Below, piece by piece: positions 63,818 to 64,000 of a stretch of 64,000 nt of DNA; the first letter of the stretch is position 1; each line of letters starts with the position of its first letter. The DNA is from Varroa destructor (taxonomy: Eukaryota; Arthropoda; Arachnida; Mesostigmata; Varroidae): the NCBI RefSeq assembly GCF_002443255.2, contig NW_019211456.1:21011061-21075060 (forward strand), in the 5' to 3' direction. A program made the position numbers and the translations under genes. The notes beneath the pieces are model-generated. The model was not told the origin of the DNA. It did not search any database and saw nothing but the letters and a program-made list of their open reading frames with translations.

Positions 63818-64000
63818 CTCCGTCCGTGCGAAACGAGCTACGATGAAACCGCAAGAGACGAGCTAGGGAATACGTATTTTTTTTAATACGCAAACTCGAC
63901 GAGTGATAAGTGAATCACCTTATCAGAATTGGCAAATCTTTTGTGTTAGTGCTTGGCTTCCTTGAAGGATCAACGTATCGAGGCTGAGAGCCTACTTTCA

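Overview
The window looks like eukaryotic nuclear DNA from an invertebrate, probably an arthropod. It is AT-rich and sparsely coding. It has (TA)n microsatellites, two decayed mariner transposons and short GT-AG introns of about 120-1,030 bases. Nothing in it looks bacterial, organellar or CRISPR-like. A mite or similar arthropod is a guess from general character; no marker gene fixes the taxon. Single reading frames show few genes, because the recognisable ones are split into small exons. I rebuilt them by matching splice sites, intron phase and protein motifs across junctions.

Layout. At 2.0-3.2 kb on the minus strand there is a two-exon gene for a 169-residue protein. It carries a segment that fits the BH3 death-motif pattern and a Trp/Leu-rich C-terminal tail, so it is a candidate BH3-only protein. 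From 3.2 to 39 kb I see almost only non-coding DNA, with microsatellites, homopolymers, small palindromes, a possible retroelement fossil near 25 kb and a few doubtful exons. At 41.3-43.5 kb on the minus strand is a three-exon gene for a 290-residue protein with four regularly spaced TRAF-type (TRAFD1-like) zinc fingers, two of which are completed only across exon junctions. It is flanked on both sides by degenerate mariner copies on the opposite strand (about 39.3-40.1 and 44.1-44.8 kb). At 45.9-46.3 kb on the minus strand is a candidate two-helix membrane protein. From 46 to 61 kb the DNA is mostly non-coding; it holds a perfect-arm 60-base inverted repeat (57.57-57.73 kb), several doubtful ORFs and a tiny signal-peptide-like ORF.

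At 61.3-62.9 kb on the minus strand lies a four-exon homologue of vertebrate C14orf119, extended by a long acidic tail. Its third intron starts inside a hairpin between two competing donor sites; use of the second donor would give a short, vertebrate-length form. Immediately upstream at 63.5-63.8 kb on the same strand is a single-exon 105-residue single-pass membrane protein.

The genes do not form an obvious pathway. If both assignments hold, the BH3-like protein (apoptosis) and the TRAF-type zinc-finger protein (in vertebrates a regulator of innate signalling) would both be stress or immune factors, but they lie 38 kb apart and nothing in the sequence links them.
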